NCBI GenBank assembly: GCA_943331005.2
Contig: CALQJX020000001.1
Coordinates: 248,001-312,000, forward strand
Direction: 5' to 3'
Source: Bordetella parapertussis
Lineage (GTDB): Bacteria; Bacteroidota; Bacteroidia; Chitinophagales; Chitinophagaceae
Length of the DNA stretch: 64,000 bases
Part shown: one piece after another, positions 44,413 to 52,335 of the stretch
How the letters are laid out: the number at the start of each line of letters is the position of its first letter
Numbering within the stretch: position 1 is the stretch's first letter
The notes under the pieces: model-generated
The model's database searches: none
Told to the model about the DNA's origin: nothing
Seen by the model: only the letters and a program-made list of their open reading frames with translations
Translations under genes and position numbers: made by a program

Positions 44413-46263
44413 TTATTCTGCTGTGGCTATAGCAGCTTCGTTTTCCTGTGGTTGCAGCACCTGCTGCAGTTCCTTTATCTTATTGGCAAGTAGGGTCTTT
44501 ATGTCCTTCCACGACTTGGTTTGTTTGGCAAGTTTAGGGTAGGTATCCAGCAGCACAAAATGCGCATCTACCAGTGCTATGCCCGGCTGCAGCACCTGCT
44601 CTGTAAAATAGGCCACACCGGCCTGCTTGCGCAGTTGCAGCTGTTCTTCCTGCCGGGCCATGGCCAGCTGTTCCAGCTGGCGGCCAAACTTTTGTGCATG
44701 TTCCTGTGCATCCAGCACAGACCGGCGCAGCTGTTCCAGCAATGCCAGGTTCTGTTCCTTGGGGCCCGTTTTTCTTTTCATCATTTCGGGTCTTTCTTTC
44801 AGCAGGCCCTCGCCCAGCTCTGTAAAAGAGAAGATACGCTGCAGCCGCAGTGCCATAGCCTTGCGTTCGCAGTCTTCCAGCACAGCCTGCAGCTCATCTT
44901 CTTCCTGCTCATTGCGCGAGAATTCTATCACCCGCGGGTCTACCATCACATTGTCGGTATGCAGCTTGTTGCGCAGCACTATGCCTTGCATGGTGGTGCA
45001 GCGGCTCAGCGCCACATAGGCCTGTCCGGGGGCAAAAGAACGGTTTATATCCAGCACGGCTTTTTGCAGGGTTAGGCCCTGACTTTTGTGTACCGTTACC
45101 GCCCATGCCAGCCGCAGCGGAAACTGCGTGAAGCTGCCCATCTCTTCCTCGGTAATGCGGCTTGCCTGCCGGTCCAGCGTATAGCGCACATTGCGCCAGG
45201 TTTCCTTGGGCACCTGTATCTTATCGCCCCCTTCAGAGAAAGAGACCCATATGCCCGATGCGTTGATGTCTGCTACGGTACCTATCTTGCCATTGTAATA
45301 GCGGCGCGGGTTTTGCAGATCGTTCTTTATGAACATTACCTGCGCGCCCTTTTTCATTTGCAGCACCTGCTCTGCCGGCAGGCTGCGCAGATTTATCTCG
45401 CCGGTGGTGGTAGCCTCAAACCGGTGCGTGTTGCCTTCTATAGCAGCCAGCTCGCGGTTGTTTATCTCATCGGCAATATGGTTGTGGGTACACAGCACTA
45501 TATAGCCATCGCCACGGGGTGGCTCTGCGCTGTAGCGCTCGTTCAGTATGTGTATGTCGGCAGGGGTCACATCGCCGCTGCGCACCCTGTTCAGTATATC
45601 TATGAAAGACTGTTCTTTCTGCCTGTATATCTTCTTCAGCTCTATGTATACCGGCGGGTACTGCCGCAGCACATGTGCATCAAAGAAGTAGGGACTGGCA
45701 TAGTATTCGCGCAGAATGCTCCACTCCTCGTCTCGCGCCACGGGTGGCAGCTGAAAGGCATCGCCTATGAATACCACCTGTACCCCGCCAAACGGAAACA
45801 GGTAGTTGTTGCGCACATGACGCAGCACCAGGTCTATGGCATCCATCACATCGGCGCGCACCATGCTCACCTCATCTATGATGAGGAGCTCCAGGCGGCG
45901 CAGCAGTTTTATCTTGGTCTCGCGCAGTTTCAGATTGGCCAGCAGCGAGTGCTTGTCCTGCGTACCCTCGGCTTTTTTGCCAAAGCCGCCACCATTGCCC
46001 GGAATAAAAGGCCCCAGCGGCAGCTGCAGAAAAGAGTGTATGGTTTCTCCGCCCGCATTTATGGCAGCCACACCCGTAGGTGCCACTACCGCTATCTGCT
46101 TTTTGCAGGTTTGGCGTATATACTTCAGGAAGGTGGTCTTACCCGTGCCTGCCTTACCGGTAAGAAAGAGGTTCTCCTCGGTCTGGGATACAAATGCCAC
46201 CGCCTTCTGAAAAACAGAATTGGAAACATCTATAGCTAAAGGGGCCTCTGTGGTTGCAGACAT
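44413..46263 (-). CDS. Pif1-like superfamily 1 helicase
   Basis: 616 residues. Walker A LTGKAGTGKTTFLKYI (36-43), motif II LLIIDEVSMVRADVMDAI, motif III GVQVVFIGDAFQLPPV, and a C-terminal RecA-like domain with AWAVTVHKSQGLTLQKAVLDI and AYVALSRCTTMQGIVL. These match the Pif1/RecD-type helicases that unwind DNA 5'-3'. The C-terminal 130 residues are helical and resemble the nucleic-acid-binding tail in Bacteroidota versions. It may act in replication or repair. Convergent with the cytochrome gene. Confidence 0.9.
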   Translation of the reverse strand: MSATTEAPLAIDVSNSVFQKAVAFVSQTEENLFLTGKAGTGKTTFLKYIRQTCKKQIAVVAPTGVAAINAGGETIHSFLQLPLGPFIPGNGGGFGKKAEGTQDKHSLLANLKLRETKIKLLRRLELLIIDEVSMVRADVMDAIDLVLRHVRNNYLFPFGGVQVVFIGDAFQLPPVARDEEWSILREYYASPYFFDAHVLRQYPPVYIELKKIYRQKEQSFIDILNRVRSGDVTPADIHILNERYSAEPPRGDGYIVLCTHNHIADEINNRELAAIEGNTHRFEATTTGEINLRSLPAEQVLQMKKGAQVMFIKNDLQNPRRYYNGKIGTVADINASGIWVSFSEGGDKIQVPKETWRNVRYTLDRQASRITEEEMGSFTQFPLRLAWAVTVHKSQGLTLQKAVLDINRSFAPGQAYVALSRCTTMQGIVLRNKLHTDNVMVDPRVIEFSRNEQEEDELQAVLEDCERKAMALRLQRIFSFTELGEGLLKERPEMMKRKTGPKEQNLALLEQLRRSVLDAQEHAQKFGRQLEQLAMARQEEQLQLRKQAGVAYFTEQVLQPGIALVDAHFVLLDTYPKLAKQTKSWKDIKTLLANKIKELQQVLQPQENEAAIATAE

Positions 46264-46358
46264 GAAAGGGCAAAACGATGAGCGGCAAAATTAGCGAAAT
46301 AAAAGGAGCGGAGGCTTGGGGCGGGTGTGGTGTGGGTTTTCTTTTCTATAGTATTACC

Positions 46359-46412
46359 GTTCGGCGTAGGTTATACCTACTGCGGGCAAGGTAGCCGGTA
46401 TCCGACCGGCGA
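46359..46412 (+). repeat. REP-like element A
   Basis: 54 bases with two hairpins: GTAGGTTATACCTAC (46366-46380), then GCCGGTATCCGACCGGC (46394-46410), the latter preceded by GTA-G. Same orientation as copy B. Part of a symmetric set around the RAYT gene. Confidence 0.85.
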
Positions 46413-46470
46413 TGAATAGTGCTGTTATTGCTTTTACGGTTCGATTCCAGTTATGGTGAGCGAAATCCCA

Positions 46471-46524
46471 GTTCGGCGTAGGTTGTACCTACTGCGGGCA
46501 CGGTAGCCGGTTTCCGACCGTCGA
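46471..46524 (+). repeat. REP-like element B
   Basis: A 54-base near-copy of element A with a few substitutions (for instance GTTGTA for GTTATA, and GACCGTC for GACCGGC). It ends 5 bases before the RAYT stop codon. Confidence 0.85.
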
Positions 46525-46529
46525 ATACG

Positions 46530-47075
46530 CTAATCTACAGTTATAGGTACCAATCCTTGTTTTTGCAACAATACTGTCCTTGCGCTACTGTATATATAAT
46601 GTGCTGCTTCTCTCACAAAACCAGCACGCACCGGATTCTCATGGATATAATTCAGTTTCTGCAGAAAGAAATCCTGACCATAGATCAGCTCCGGCCTGTT
46701 GTCCTGTATCCAGAACTGATTGTTGGTATTGCGGTTATTCCTGTCGCCATTCCATTTGAAACGGTGCAGCAACCATTCTCTTCTGCTTTCAGGTATCTCT
46801 GCTATTTGCGCTAATATATGCGTTGCCGTATACCTTTTGAGATCACGTATAGTATCTGATATTGTTCCTGTTTCGCTTCTTACAATAAGGTGCAAATGAT
46901 TGGTCAGGATGACATAGCCATATACTTTCAGCGCTTTATGATTGCAGCAATAATTCAAACTATCTATCACTATATCTCTGTATGCCTGACGCGTGAAAAT
47001 ATCTACCCAATCAACAACTGTGCAAGTGATAAAGTATAGGCCAAATTGGTCTTCAAACTGATAGCCGGTGCTCAT
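46530..47075 (-). CDS. REP-associated tyrosine transposase (RAYT)
   Basis: 181 residues, Y1_Tnp/IS200-like HUH endonuclease. The HUH motif is TNHLHLIV (His60, His62) and candidate tyrosine is Tyr82 in LKRYTATH. The block KLNYIHENPVRAGFV is a marker of this transposase family. Length matches single-domain RAYTs, which nick at REP hairpins next to a GTAG tetranucleotide. Two REP copies lie on each side in mirror orientation, so gene and repeats form a unit. Intact, so it may still be active; function in the host is unsettled. Confidence 0.88.
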   Translation of the reverse strand: MSTGYQFEDQFGLYFITCTVVDWVDIFTRQAYRDIVIDSLNYCCNHKALKVYGYVILTNHLHLIVRSETGTISDTIRDLKRYTATHILAQIAEIPESRREWLLHRFKWNGDRNNRNTNNQFWIQDNRPELIYGQDFFLQKLNYIHENPVRAGFVREAAHYIYSSARTVLLQKQGLVPITVD

Positions 47076-47167
47076 GAGAGGTGTAGGTGTTTATTTATAC
47101 ATTGTGACAAATGTAAAAGTAGGAGTGTCCGAAATTTGAGACAAGGGTATTTTTACCTGTTTTTGTA

Positions 47168-47221
47168 TCGCCGGTCGGATACCGGCTACCTTGCCCGCCG
47201 TAGGTATAACCTACGCCGAAC
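47168..47221 (-). repeat. REP-like element C (inverted)
   Basis: Reverse complement of element A: GCCGGTCGGATACCGGC then GTAGGTATAACCTAC, with the same spacing. It lies 93 bases upstream of the RAYT start on the minus strand. Confidence 0.85.
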
Positions 47222-47245
47222 AACGGTTTTTACCTTTTTTTGTAA

Positions 47246-47298
47246 TGCCGGTCGGATACCGGTTACCGGGCCCGCCGTAGGTAAAGCCTATGCCGAAC
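47246..47298 (-). repeat. REP-like element D (inverted, diverged)
   Basis: Second inverted copy, with substitutions in the GC-rich hairpin (GGTTACC) and in the palindrome (GTAGGTAAAGCCTA). A short fragment, TATGCCGAACAG, follows at 47310. Between 47299 and 47347 nothing else is recognisable. Confidence 0.8.
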
Positions 47299-47347
47299 AA
47301 ATTTTCACTTATGCCGAACAGTTGATGTGATTTCTATTCTATAGTTT

Positions 47348-47776
47348 TTATCCTTTTGATGTGCGCCTGAAAAGAAGTACACCGGCTATTACCCATCCCA
47401 TTATTCCCACGGTCACAGCCGCCGCCAGTATGTCTGCAAGCATAGGTTGCAGGTTGTTGTAAAAATTGGATGTTGCATACCAGTAGGTGTCGGTCATTAC
47501 AGCAACCAATGTGCCTGTTATGGCTCCGGTCTTTGCGCCTTCTACAGGGGTCTTTACTTGTTTCCAATGCCCCAGTATCAGCGTTAGCAGTATAGAATAA
47601 GATAAACACGAAAGCACCATCAATACAAAGCCCGGAGTGGATGCATCTTTTTTAAAGCCGGCTATGTTGGTGGTATTGGCGGTGGTGAATTCACCTAGTA
47701 GTTGCTCAAACACCAGCCACCCTATCAGCAGATAAGCCAGTGTTCCGGTTACAGCAGCATTGATAGATCGTAGCAT
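47348..47776 (-). CDS. Small four-helix membrane protein
   Basis: 142 residues with hydrophobic segments at about 8-25, 48-68, 80-97 and 112-133. No recognised family. It sits beyond the REP/RAYT unit, and its downstream 215 bases contain another truncated REP copy. The frame, distinct helices and start support a real membrane protein; function unknown. Possibly a cargo or neighbour of the mobile unit. Confidence 0.6.
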   Translation of the reverse strand: MLRSINAAVTGTLAYLLIGWLVFEQLLGEFTTANTTNIAGFKKDASTPGFVLMVLSCLSYSILLTLILGHWKQVKTPVEGAKTGAITGTLVAVMTDTYWYATSNFYNNLQPMLADILAAAVTVGIMGWVIAGVLLFRRTSKG

Positions 47777-47935
47777 TTTTACTTTCGTCTTTATGTAATT
47801 GGGTATGTATAGAACTTAGGAAAGCATAGGCTGCCAAAGGTCTATTCTGGTCATTTTCCGGAACAGTTCATTCCCTGTGTAAGCGAAGCTAAAAATAATG
47901 TCGTTTACTTTTTCAATGTTTTTAAGATTGTACCA

Positions 47936-47965
47936 TGCCCACCTTAGGTATAACCTTCGCCGAAC
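47936..47965 (-). repeat. Truncated REP-like fragment
   Basis: About 30 bases match the palindromic half of the REP element (CTTAGGTATAACCTTCGCC followed by GAAC, inverted orientation), while the GC-rich hairpin is missing. It lies 28 bases before the stop of the AbiEii-like gene. Confidence 0.65.
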
Positions 47966-47992
47966 AGCGGAAAACAAACTGTTTCAGCGCAG

Positions 47993-48859
47993 TTAACCGA
48001 TATCAGTTTTATCAAATTTCAATTTGCCTGCAAGATCCGTAAAGTACTGTTTATCCCATATGTTCAGCATAGAGTCATTCGGTATAAATCGTACAACATC
48101 TTCTTTAATGCTATCAAAAGAAACGGATCCTATCTTGTCGTTTAATAATTGCAGGACCTCTTCTTCTGTTATTGTTTCACCCTGCCAGTGGCCGCTATCT
48201 TTTGCCCTTACCAGAAAATGAGTAAGACTCAGCGGAACTCCCTTTTTAATATACCATTCCAGGTCATACCAGTCCCTTCCTTTCACTCTGTTCTTCCAGT
48301 TGCGAAACAACAAGGCATGCATCTTTCCCGCAAACAGATCGGGTAGCCCGAAGCACTTTACATAAAAAGAAAATGGTCGTAATAAAAGTTTTTCCTCAGT
48401 TTCAAAACCGTTGGGCGGTTCCCGGTCCACCTCTATTTTTATTTTGATATTCGGAGCTACGCCAACACCCGTTTGTTTCACTATATGCTCCAGCACCAGT
48501 TCTTTCCATACGGTTTCGGGTTTTAGAAAAGCCGATTCTATGTTAGATAAGGCAGACTTCTTTTTTTCTTTGATGCTTACGGTCATCCCTACAGCGCTGA
48601 ACTCGGTGATTATGCCATCAAAGAAGGGTTCCAGTGAAAAATCCGGATCTTTTTGCAGCAACGAAAAATCGAGATCTTCGGAATACCGGTCTAAGCCATA
48701 AAAGATTCTGAGTGCAGTGCCACCATAAAAAGCAGCCTTTTCAAAAAAGCCTGTTCTCTGCAAGCCAGCCAGCGCTACCTCCTGCATGATCTCCCTTAAT
48801 GCTGCCGAGGCCTCTTCCTGATTTTGGGGCGTATATTGCTGTAACCATTCTTTTATCAT
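47993..48859 (-). CDS. AbiEii/AbiGii-family nucleotidyltransferase toxin
   Basis: 288 residues. The nucleotidyltransferase signature is AFYGGTALRIFYGLDRYSEDLDFSLL: GG-T then D-L-D metal ligands. Later the family's RNWKNRVKGRDWYDLEWYIKKG block is present. AbiEii toxins transfer GTP or modify tRNA, halting growth in phage-infected cells; here the target is unknown. Its start overlaps the antitoxin stop by four bases (ATGA), the normal type IV operon layout. Confidence 0.9.
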   Translation of the reverse strand: MIKEWLQQYTPQNQEEASAALREIMQEVALAGLQRTGFFEKAAFYGGTALRIFYGLDRYSEDLDFSLLQKDPDFSLEPFFDGIITEFSAVGMTVSIKEKKKSALSNIESAFLKPETVWKELVLEHIVKQTGVGVAPNIKIKIEVDREPPNGFETEEKLLLRPFSFYVKCFGLPDLFAGKMHALLFRNWKNRVKGRDWYDLEWYIKKGVPLSLTHFLVRAKDSGHWQGETITEEEVLQLLNDKIGSVSFDSIKEDVVRFIPNDSMLNIWDKQYFTDLAGKLKFDKTDIG

Positions 48860-49494
48860 AAGGTGCGTAGCGTTTTTAGCAACATTTCCAGACTGGTAGC
48901 TTTCGGGGCATATTCCGGCCAGCTACTCATTTCATCCGTGTCAAGCTCCCGGAGTTTATCTTCATCCATGCGCATATCCTCCAGCAGCAAAGCCTGTGTT
49001 TGTCTGGTGCTCCTGAGCAATATGCCGGAAGTAAGGATGATCTTGTCACACAATGCTTTTTCCGGAGTGGCTATGAGGGCAACCTGCTTAGGTGTAAGTG
49101 ATACACTACGTATGCCGAAAGAATAATAGGGAGCGCGAACGTGCTGGTAGCTGAACCTGCCTGAAGCTGTATGGTACGTTTGCGTGTTTTTTATGGTCAC
49201 AGAACTCACTCCGAATACCCGTTCCGGAATATACCCCCAATAGGAAAGAGCCGATTCTAAAGACACATAGCTTGGTCCCCAAAGGTGATTAGCAATGAGA
49301 AACGGTTCCGGTCTTTGTATGTTTAGCGTTGGTCCGGGTATATACAAGCCATTTTTTAAAGTGGTGAGTGTTCCGTTTTTCACCAACTCGTTTATCTTGT
49401 CATTAGGGCGCTTATACTCACCGAGCAGGTGTAATATTACCTGCCTGGTAAGTGGCTCCTCAGCATAATCTGCTATTTGTTCTCTAAAAGACAA
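48856..49494 (-). CDS. AbiEi-family antitoxin/transcriptional regulator
   Basis: About 212 residues if it starts at TTG 49494. The frame is open up to a TTG at 49542, but that start lies inside a nested palindrome. The N-terminal winged helix is visible in LTRQVILHLLGEYKRPNDKINEL and the beta-wing in GTLTTLKNGLYIPG. LESALSYWGYIPE, YSFGIRSVSLTPKQVALIATPEKALCD and a C-terminal helix pair follow. AbiEi binds its own promoter and neutralises AbiEii without complex formation. The 57-bp palindrome just upstream is the probable operator. Confidence 0.82.
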   Translation of the reverse strand: MSFREQIADYAEEPLTRQVILHLLGEYKRPNDKINELVKNGTLTTLKNGLYIPGPTLNIQRPEPFLIANHLWGPSYVSLESALSYWGYIPERVFGVSSVTIKNTQTYHTASGRFSYQHVRAPYYSFGIRSVSLTPKQVALIATPEKALCDKIILTSGILLRSTRQTQALLLEDMRMDEDKLRELDTDEMSSWPEYAPKATSLEMLLKTLRTL

Positions 49495-49496
49495 GA

Positions 49497-49553
49497 TGTA
49501 AAATAATTCACTAAAAATCGGAATAATTCCGATTACCACCAAATTATTTTACA
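49497..49553. promoter_or_regulatory. Nested palindromic operator of the AbiE operon
   Basis: Two concentric inverted repeats share the same centre (49525): outer 12-bp arms TGTAAAATAATT (49497-49508) and AATTATTTTACA (49542-49553), and inner 9-bp arms AATCGGAAT (49516-49524) and ATTCCGATT (49526-49534). This fits two repressor pairs binding on the same axis. It lies directly before the likely antitoxin start. Confidence 0.7.
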
Positions 49554-50070
49554 ATAATGGGGCCATTTTAATTGTTCTGGTACAATGCCATGTGGTTTCC
49601 TACTACTGTTCCACACTTTGTAAGATCATAAACCGCGGTCGCCTTTCGTACTGTTGCGCCGCAAAATTTTTTGTGGATATCTTTCCCTGACAGAGCGGCA
49701 CTTGCGGTCATAAATGGCACAGCTTTTGTGCCGCATTTGGTACAACAAACCTATACCATGCACCCTGTTTGCTTTCTCCCTGCACTTATACATTATGCCA
49801 TTCCGGATGTATGTGATATTAAAGTTTATCCGCGAGTAATTTTTGCGCAAAAAATGCGCAAAGATTTTGTTGCAAATCATTGATTATCAATAAAAATGCG
49901 CTAAAAAATATTTTCTGAAAAAGTGCGCAATTCTGAGGCATGCAGTAGTTATTAATGTATAGCGGCGAGCAATGTTCGAAAAAAAGGAAGGTTTAGACCA
50001 GGCTGCCGGAAGAAGGTCCGGGAGTCGCTAAATGGCCTGCATGCAGAATGGGGGAAACTATGGCAAGAAT
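49554..50070. other. Non-coding gap before thyA with a structured-looking stretch
   Basis: No supported gene; short frames at 49626-49883 lack any family match or typical composition. The word TGCGCA recurs near 49844-49862 as an inverted pair and in variants at about 49893 and 49922. From about 50000 to 50045, CAGGC (50000-50004) can pair with GCCTG (50035-50039) around a CCGG...CCGG hairpin, so an RNA element is possible. A TAATTTTG box follows at 50074-50081. Confidence 0.35.
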
Positions 50071-50073
50071 GAC

Positions 50074-50081
50074 TAATTTTG
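50074..50081 (+). promoter_or_regulatory. Candidate -7 box of thyA
   Basis: TAATTTTG matches TAnnTTTG 27 bases before ATG 50109 and overlaps the in-frame upstream start at 50079, supporting the later one. Confidence 0.4.
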
Positions 50082-50108
50082 TGGCCGCATTTCATCAGGC
50101 AAAATTCT

Positions 50109-50903
50109 ATGCAGGCATATCACGATCTTCTACAGCACATTATAGATACAGGCGCCACCAAGGGCGACCGTACCGGAACAGGCACCATCAGTTGCTTTGG
50201 CTACCAGATGCGCTTCGATCTGCAGGAAGGTTTCCCGATGGTGACCACCAAAAAACTGCACCTGAAGTCTATAATATATGAGCTGCTGTGGTTTCTGAAG
50301 GGCGATACCAATATTGCCTACCTGAAAGAACACGGTGTGAGCATATGGGACGAATGGGCAGATGCCAATGGCGACCTGGGACCAATATATGGCCACCAGT
50401 GGCGCAGCTGGACGGGTGCCGATGGCAAGACATTTGACCAGATAAAAGACGTACTGCATCAGCTGAAGACCAATCCCGACAGCCGCAGAATGATAGTGAA
50501 CGCCTGGAATGTGGCCGACCTGCCAAAAATGGGACTGAGTCCCTGCCATGCACTGTTTCAGTTTTATGTAGCCAACGGCAGGCTGTCTTGCCAGCTATAC
50601 CAGCGCAGTGCCGATGTGTTTCTGGGAGTACCGTTCAATATAGCGTCTTATGCCCTGCTGACCATGATGATGGCCCAGGTATGCGGACTGCAACCCGGCG
50701 AGTTTGTACACACCTTTGGCGATGTGCACCTGTATAGCAACCATATAGAGCAGGCAAAACTGCAGCTGAGCCGTAAACCATTTGCCCTGCCCCAAATTAA
50801 ACTGAACCCGGAAGTAAAAGACCTCTTCGATTTTAAATATGAAGACTTTGTACTGGAGGGCTATGAAAGTCACCCCGGCATAAAAGCCCCCGTAGCGGTA
50901 TAA
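50109..50903 (+). CDS. thyA: Thymidylate synthase
   Basis: Methylates dUMP to dTMP using methylenetetrahydrofolate; cytoplasmic. From ATG 50109 it has 264 residues, the same as the E. coli enzyme. A start at 50079 would add 10 residues and overlap a promoter box. Active site Cys is in [13 protein letters not shown], with the dUMP phosphate arginines around DRTGTGT and [22 protein letters not shown]-terminal [10 protein letters not shown] is the folate-closing tail. dfrA does not follow within the window. Confidence 0.97.
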   Translation: MQAYHDLLQHIIDTGATKGDRTGTGTISCFGYQMRFDLQEGFPMVTTKKLHLKSIIYELLWFLKGDTNIAYLKEHGVSIWDEWADANGDLGPIYGHQWRSWTGADGKTFDQIKDVLHQLKTNPDSRRMIVNAWNVADLPKMGLSPCHALFQFYVANGRLSCQLYQRSADVFLGVPFNIASYALLTMMMAQVCGLQPGEFVHTFGDVHLYSNHIEQAKLQLSRKPFALPQIKLNPEVKDLFDFKYEDFVLEGYESHPGIKAPVAV

Positions 50904-51011
50904 AAGTTTCGTTAAGGGAAGTATAACATTTTTTTAAAAATCTTATTTGTCCTAATCTTTTTAGTTTCGGAATATAAGCGATATTTTTGCAGCAACTTAA
51001 ACGTTCATAAA

Positions 51012-51461
51012 ATGAAAAAACAAATCCTTTTACTGGCAGGCGCAGCAATGATACTTGCGTCTTGCGGCGGTGAAAACAAAACCGAAGACAAAGGTCAGTC
51101 ACAGGCACAGATCGATTCTGCAGTTAATGCACAGGTAGCAGAGCGTGAGGCTGAAATGGCTCGTAAAAACGATTCTACCCTGAAAGCAATGGAAGCAGAG
51201 AAAGCTGCTGCTGATTCTGCAGCTGCTGCTGAAGAAGCTAAAAAAGCAGGTAGCAAAAAATCTACTAAGAAAACTGTAAAGGCTACTGCTCCTGCATCAC
51301 CGGTTACACCACCGCCACCACCACCATTGGCTCCAACCGAGAAAGGTGGATTCAGGGCTCACTCTGATCAATCTCAGAGTACAAACAAGGAAAACACTCA
51401 GGCTAAACCATCAGGAGGCGGATTTAGGTCGCGTGCTGATCAGGCTCAAGGTCAGAAATAA
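51012..51461 (+). CDS. Lipoprotein with Ala/Lys-rich coiled coil
   Basis: 149 residues. Signal peptide with lipobox MILASC (lipidation at residue 18). The mature protein begins acidic/polar (GGENKTEDKG), continues as a charged, Ala-rich helix of about 50 residues (EREAEMARKNDSTLKAMEAEKAAADSAAAAEEAKKA), and ends in a proline-rich segment (PVTPPPPPPLAPTEKGGF) with repeated GGFR-x-x-x-x-Q. The layout suggests an elongated lipoprotein spanning the periplasm, but no family is recognised. A terminator follows. Confidence 0.75.
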   Translation: MKKQILLLAGAAMILASCGGENKTEDKGQSQAQIDSAVNAQVAEREAEMARKNDSTLKAMEAEKAAADSAAAAEEAKKAGSKKSTKKTVKATAPASPVTPPPPPPLAPTEKGGFRAHSDQSQSTNKENTQAKPSGGGFRSRADQAQGQK

Positions 51462-51476
51462 CTTTCTGCAATATAT

Positions 51477-51508
51477 AAAAAACCGCTCCTTAGTTGGGCG
51501 GTTTTTTT
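51477..51508 (+). terminator. Terminator of the 51012 lipoprotein
   Basis: A stem AAAAACCGC/GCGGTTTTT with inner TCC/GGG-type pairs ends in a T7 run, starting 16 bases after the stop. Confidence 0.8.
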
Positions 51509-51540
51509 ATGCTCTGTTGTCAGTCACAGGTAACGTAATG

Positions 51541-51589
51541 TTTATTAAACAGGAAAGGGTGCCATTGGCACCCTTTCCTGTTTAATAAA
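51541..51589. terminator. 49-bp perfect palindrome, bidirectional terminator
   Basis: Two 24-bp exact inverted arms (51541-51564 and 51566-51589) around a single central base. Each side ends in AATAAA/TTTATT. It lies between two convergent lipoprotein genes and can terminate both, although a separate terminator already precedes it on the plus strand. The length and perfection are unusual. Confidence 0.75.
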
Positions 51590-51609
51590 ACAAATTAACT
51601 AACTGAATA

Positions 51610-52149
51610 TTATTGTTTTGCCATGTTGGTAAAAGTCAGAACCAAAACGCTGTTATTTGAATTGTCTTTCTGATTGATAGTCATTGTAGAGATGTTAGAG
51701 CTAGTGATATTACCAGTACCAGTGTAAGTATATCCATTTGCAGTGGTTGAGGTAATAGTGAACACAGAACCAGTAGTTTTAGTATCAGAAAGAACTACCG
51801 GAGCAGTGAACAATGCATTGCCTACATTGTCTTTCATAACCAGTTCCATCTTAGTTATATCAGTACCGATTACAGAAAGAGTAGCTTTAAAGTTTGTATA
51901 AGTAAAAGAAGGAGTACCATTGTCAATACCATTTCCAACATATGAGTTAGCGTAAGTAGTCCTGAATACAGTTTCGCAGCTAGTTCCACCTGCACCAGTT
52001 GGGCAAGTACAAACGCCAGCGTCACAAGTACCGCCGTTCTGGCAAACTACGTCTTTACACTCGTCTTTAGTACAAGATGTGTAAGTGATTGCGCCAAATG
52101 CGCTTACAGTCAGGATTGCGCTCAGAGCGATGTGTTTAATCGATTTCAT
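51610..52149 (-). CDS. Lipoprotein with an EGF-like module
   Basis: 179 residues. Lipobox ITYTSC is at residues ~21-26. Residues ~30-59 contain CKDVVCQNGGTCDAGVCTC and a following C, an EGF-like six-cysteine pattern. The remaining ~115 residues form strand-rich sequence with Thr/Ser/Asn repeats (SYVGNGIDNGTPSFTY...), resembling a beta-sandwich. EGF-like folds in lipoproteins are known in Bacteroidota but their role is not established; surface adhesion is a guess. Codon use is more biased (GTA, ACT) than in neighbours. Confidence 0.78.
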   Translation of the reverse strand: MKSIKHIALSAILTVSAFGAITYTSCTKDECKDVVCQNGGTCDAGVCTCPTGAGGTSCETVFRTTYANSYVGNGIDNGTPSFTYTNFKATLSVIGTDITKMELVMKDNVGNALFTAPVVLSDTKTTGSVFTITSTTANGYTYTGTGNITSSNISTMTINQKDNSNNSVLVLTFTNMAKQ

Positions 52150-52335
52150 ATCCGGTTTTTTTTAAGTAAATGAATTTATAGATGCAAATGTACGATGTTT
52201 TTGGATTAAAAACAGGCAAATAGCCCCTAAAATAAGTAATGAGTGTACGTTATAGTATTGTTACTTATATGATGGGTCATTATGAATGAAGCAAGTCAAA
52301 GCTTTAAAATAATTCATATTGCCCACATCTTTGAA

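Noticed and set aside
45088..46239. Open frame of 383 codons on the plus strand opposite the Pif1-like helicase
   Set aside because: Composition is low-quality antisense; helicase motifs on the other strand are decisive.
46359..47298. Repeats considered as a CRISPR array
   Set aside because: Only four to five copies, palindromic, in mirror orientation and unequally spaced, with a transposase between; no cas genes.
49671..49883. 70-codon frame upstream of thyA
   Set aside because: No start context, no similarity and crosses the recurring TGCGCA words; treated as non-coding.
49990..50050. RNase P or SRP RNA in the thyA leader
   Set aside because: GGAAGAAGGTCCGGG recalls their conserved cores but the surrounding paired regions and required bases are missing.
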